A stretch of DNA of 8,352 nucleotides from Alphaproteobacteria bacterium (GTDB lineage Bacteria > Pseudomonadota > Alphaproteobacteria > Rhizobiales > Rhizobiaceae): positions 1 through 8,352 of the forward strand of contig JAUIBM010000104.1 of the NCBI GenBank assembly GCA_030428345.1, in the 5' to 3' direction. Below the pieces are notes generated by a model. That model searched no databases. It worked only from the letters and a program-made list of their open reading frames with translations, and was not told the DNA's origin. Positions within the stretch are counted from its first letter, which is position 1. Each line of letters opens with the position of its first letter. Made by a program: the position numbers and the translations under genes. This document shows, piece after piece, positions 8,196 to 8,352 of the stretch.

Positions 8196-8352
8196 TCAGT
8201 CGACGCCGCCGCCCTTGTTATCGCCGTCACCATCCGGCGTCACGTCCAGCACCTGCGCGCGCATGGTGATCTGCGCCTTCCCGGGCTTGCAATCCTTCAT
8301 GCACGGCTCACCCTTTTCGGCGTAATAGGGTTCGGACGCCCGGTCGTCCTCC
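8196..8352 (-). CDS. C-terminal fragment of an upstream gene, possibly a Sox/c-type cytochrome component (partial)
   Basis: The last 51 residues of a protein that enters from the right edge and ends at TGA 8198-8196. The tail reads PYYAEKGEPCMKDCKPGKA, then ITMRAQVLDVTPDGDGD and a Gly/Asp-rich end. It has two cysteines spaced C-x3-C (residues 17 and 21 of the fragment) and no CxxCH heme motif in the visible part. The 51-base gap to the sulfide dehydrogenase-like gene suggests one operon. In Paracoccus-type sox clusters the gene before soxF is a c-type cytochrome (soxE, preceded by soxD), so a cytochrome subunit is a reasonable guess. The tail felt reminiscent of SoxD-like C-termini, but that is recollection I could not check. 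The coding status is well supported by the open frame, codon bias and spacing; the identity is not. Confidence 0.6.
   Translation of the reverse strand, partial: EDDRASEPYYAEKGEPCMKDCKPGKAQITMRAQVLDVTPDGDGDNKGGGVD

Overview
The window is a compact, high-GC stretch in which every supported gene lies on the minus strand, so transcription runs from right to left. Protein families, gene order and codon bias (G/C-ending codons, GTG starts with 4-bp overlaps) suggest a proteobacterium, most likely an alphaproteobacterium with facultative chemolithotrophic or methylotrophic/formatotrophic metabolism. I cannot name genus or species from the sequence alone.

In transcription order: (1) 8352-8196 holds the last 51 residues of a gene that enters from the right edge, possibly a Sox or c-type cytochrome component. 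(2) 8144-6855 is a Tat-exported flavoprotein of the flavocytochrome c sulfide dehydrogenase family (FccB/SoxF), with the covalent-FAD cysteine and both redox cysteines present. (3) A 128-bp gap with small GC hairpins follows. (4) 6726-6043 is ribulose-phosphate 3-epimerase (rpe/cbbE). (5) 27 bp later comes a LysR-type regulator (6015-5101), very probably the formate-dehydrogenase regulator FdsR. (6) 5100-5019 is a short control region with a perfect 17-bp LysR-type dyad and an overlapping second inverted repeat. (7) The fds operon follows: fdsG (5018-4491), fdsB (4494-2938), a 70-residue DUF4287 protein (2941-2729) and fdsA (2719 to the left edge, missing about 50 C-terminal residues). fdsC and fdsD would be expected just beyond the left edge.

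FdsG, FdsB and FdsA form the cytoplasmic Mo/W-bis-MGD, NAD+-dependent formate dehydrogenase. FdsA oxidises formate to CO2 and carries the Fe-S chain; FdsB holds FMN and reduces NAD+; FdsG carries one more [2Fe-2S]. With a pentose-phosphate/Calvin-cycle epimerase and a periplasmic sulfide-oxidising flavoprotein next door, the region resembles an energy-plus-CO2-fixation neighbourhood, in which formate and reduced sulfur supply electrons and formate also supplies CO2. That link is inferred from context.

The least explained element is the DUF4287 gene. It sits between the two catalytic subunit genes and is tied to both by a GTGA overlap on one side and a stop codon inside the next Shine-Dalgarno on the other. 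The next most interesting is the compound operator upstream of fdsG. No RNA genes, CRISPR arrays, insertion sequences or attachment sites were recognised. The long plus-strand open frames are codon-on-codon shadows of the minus-strand genes.
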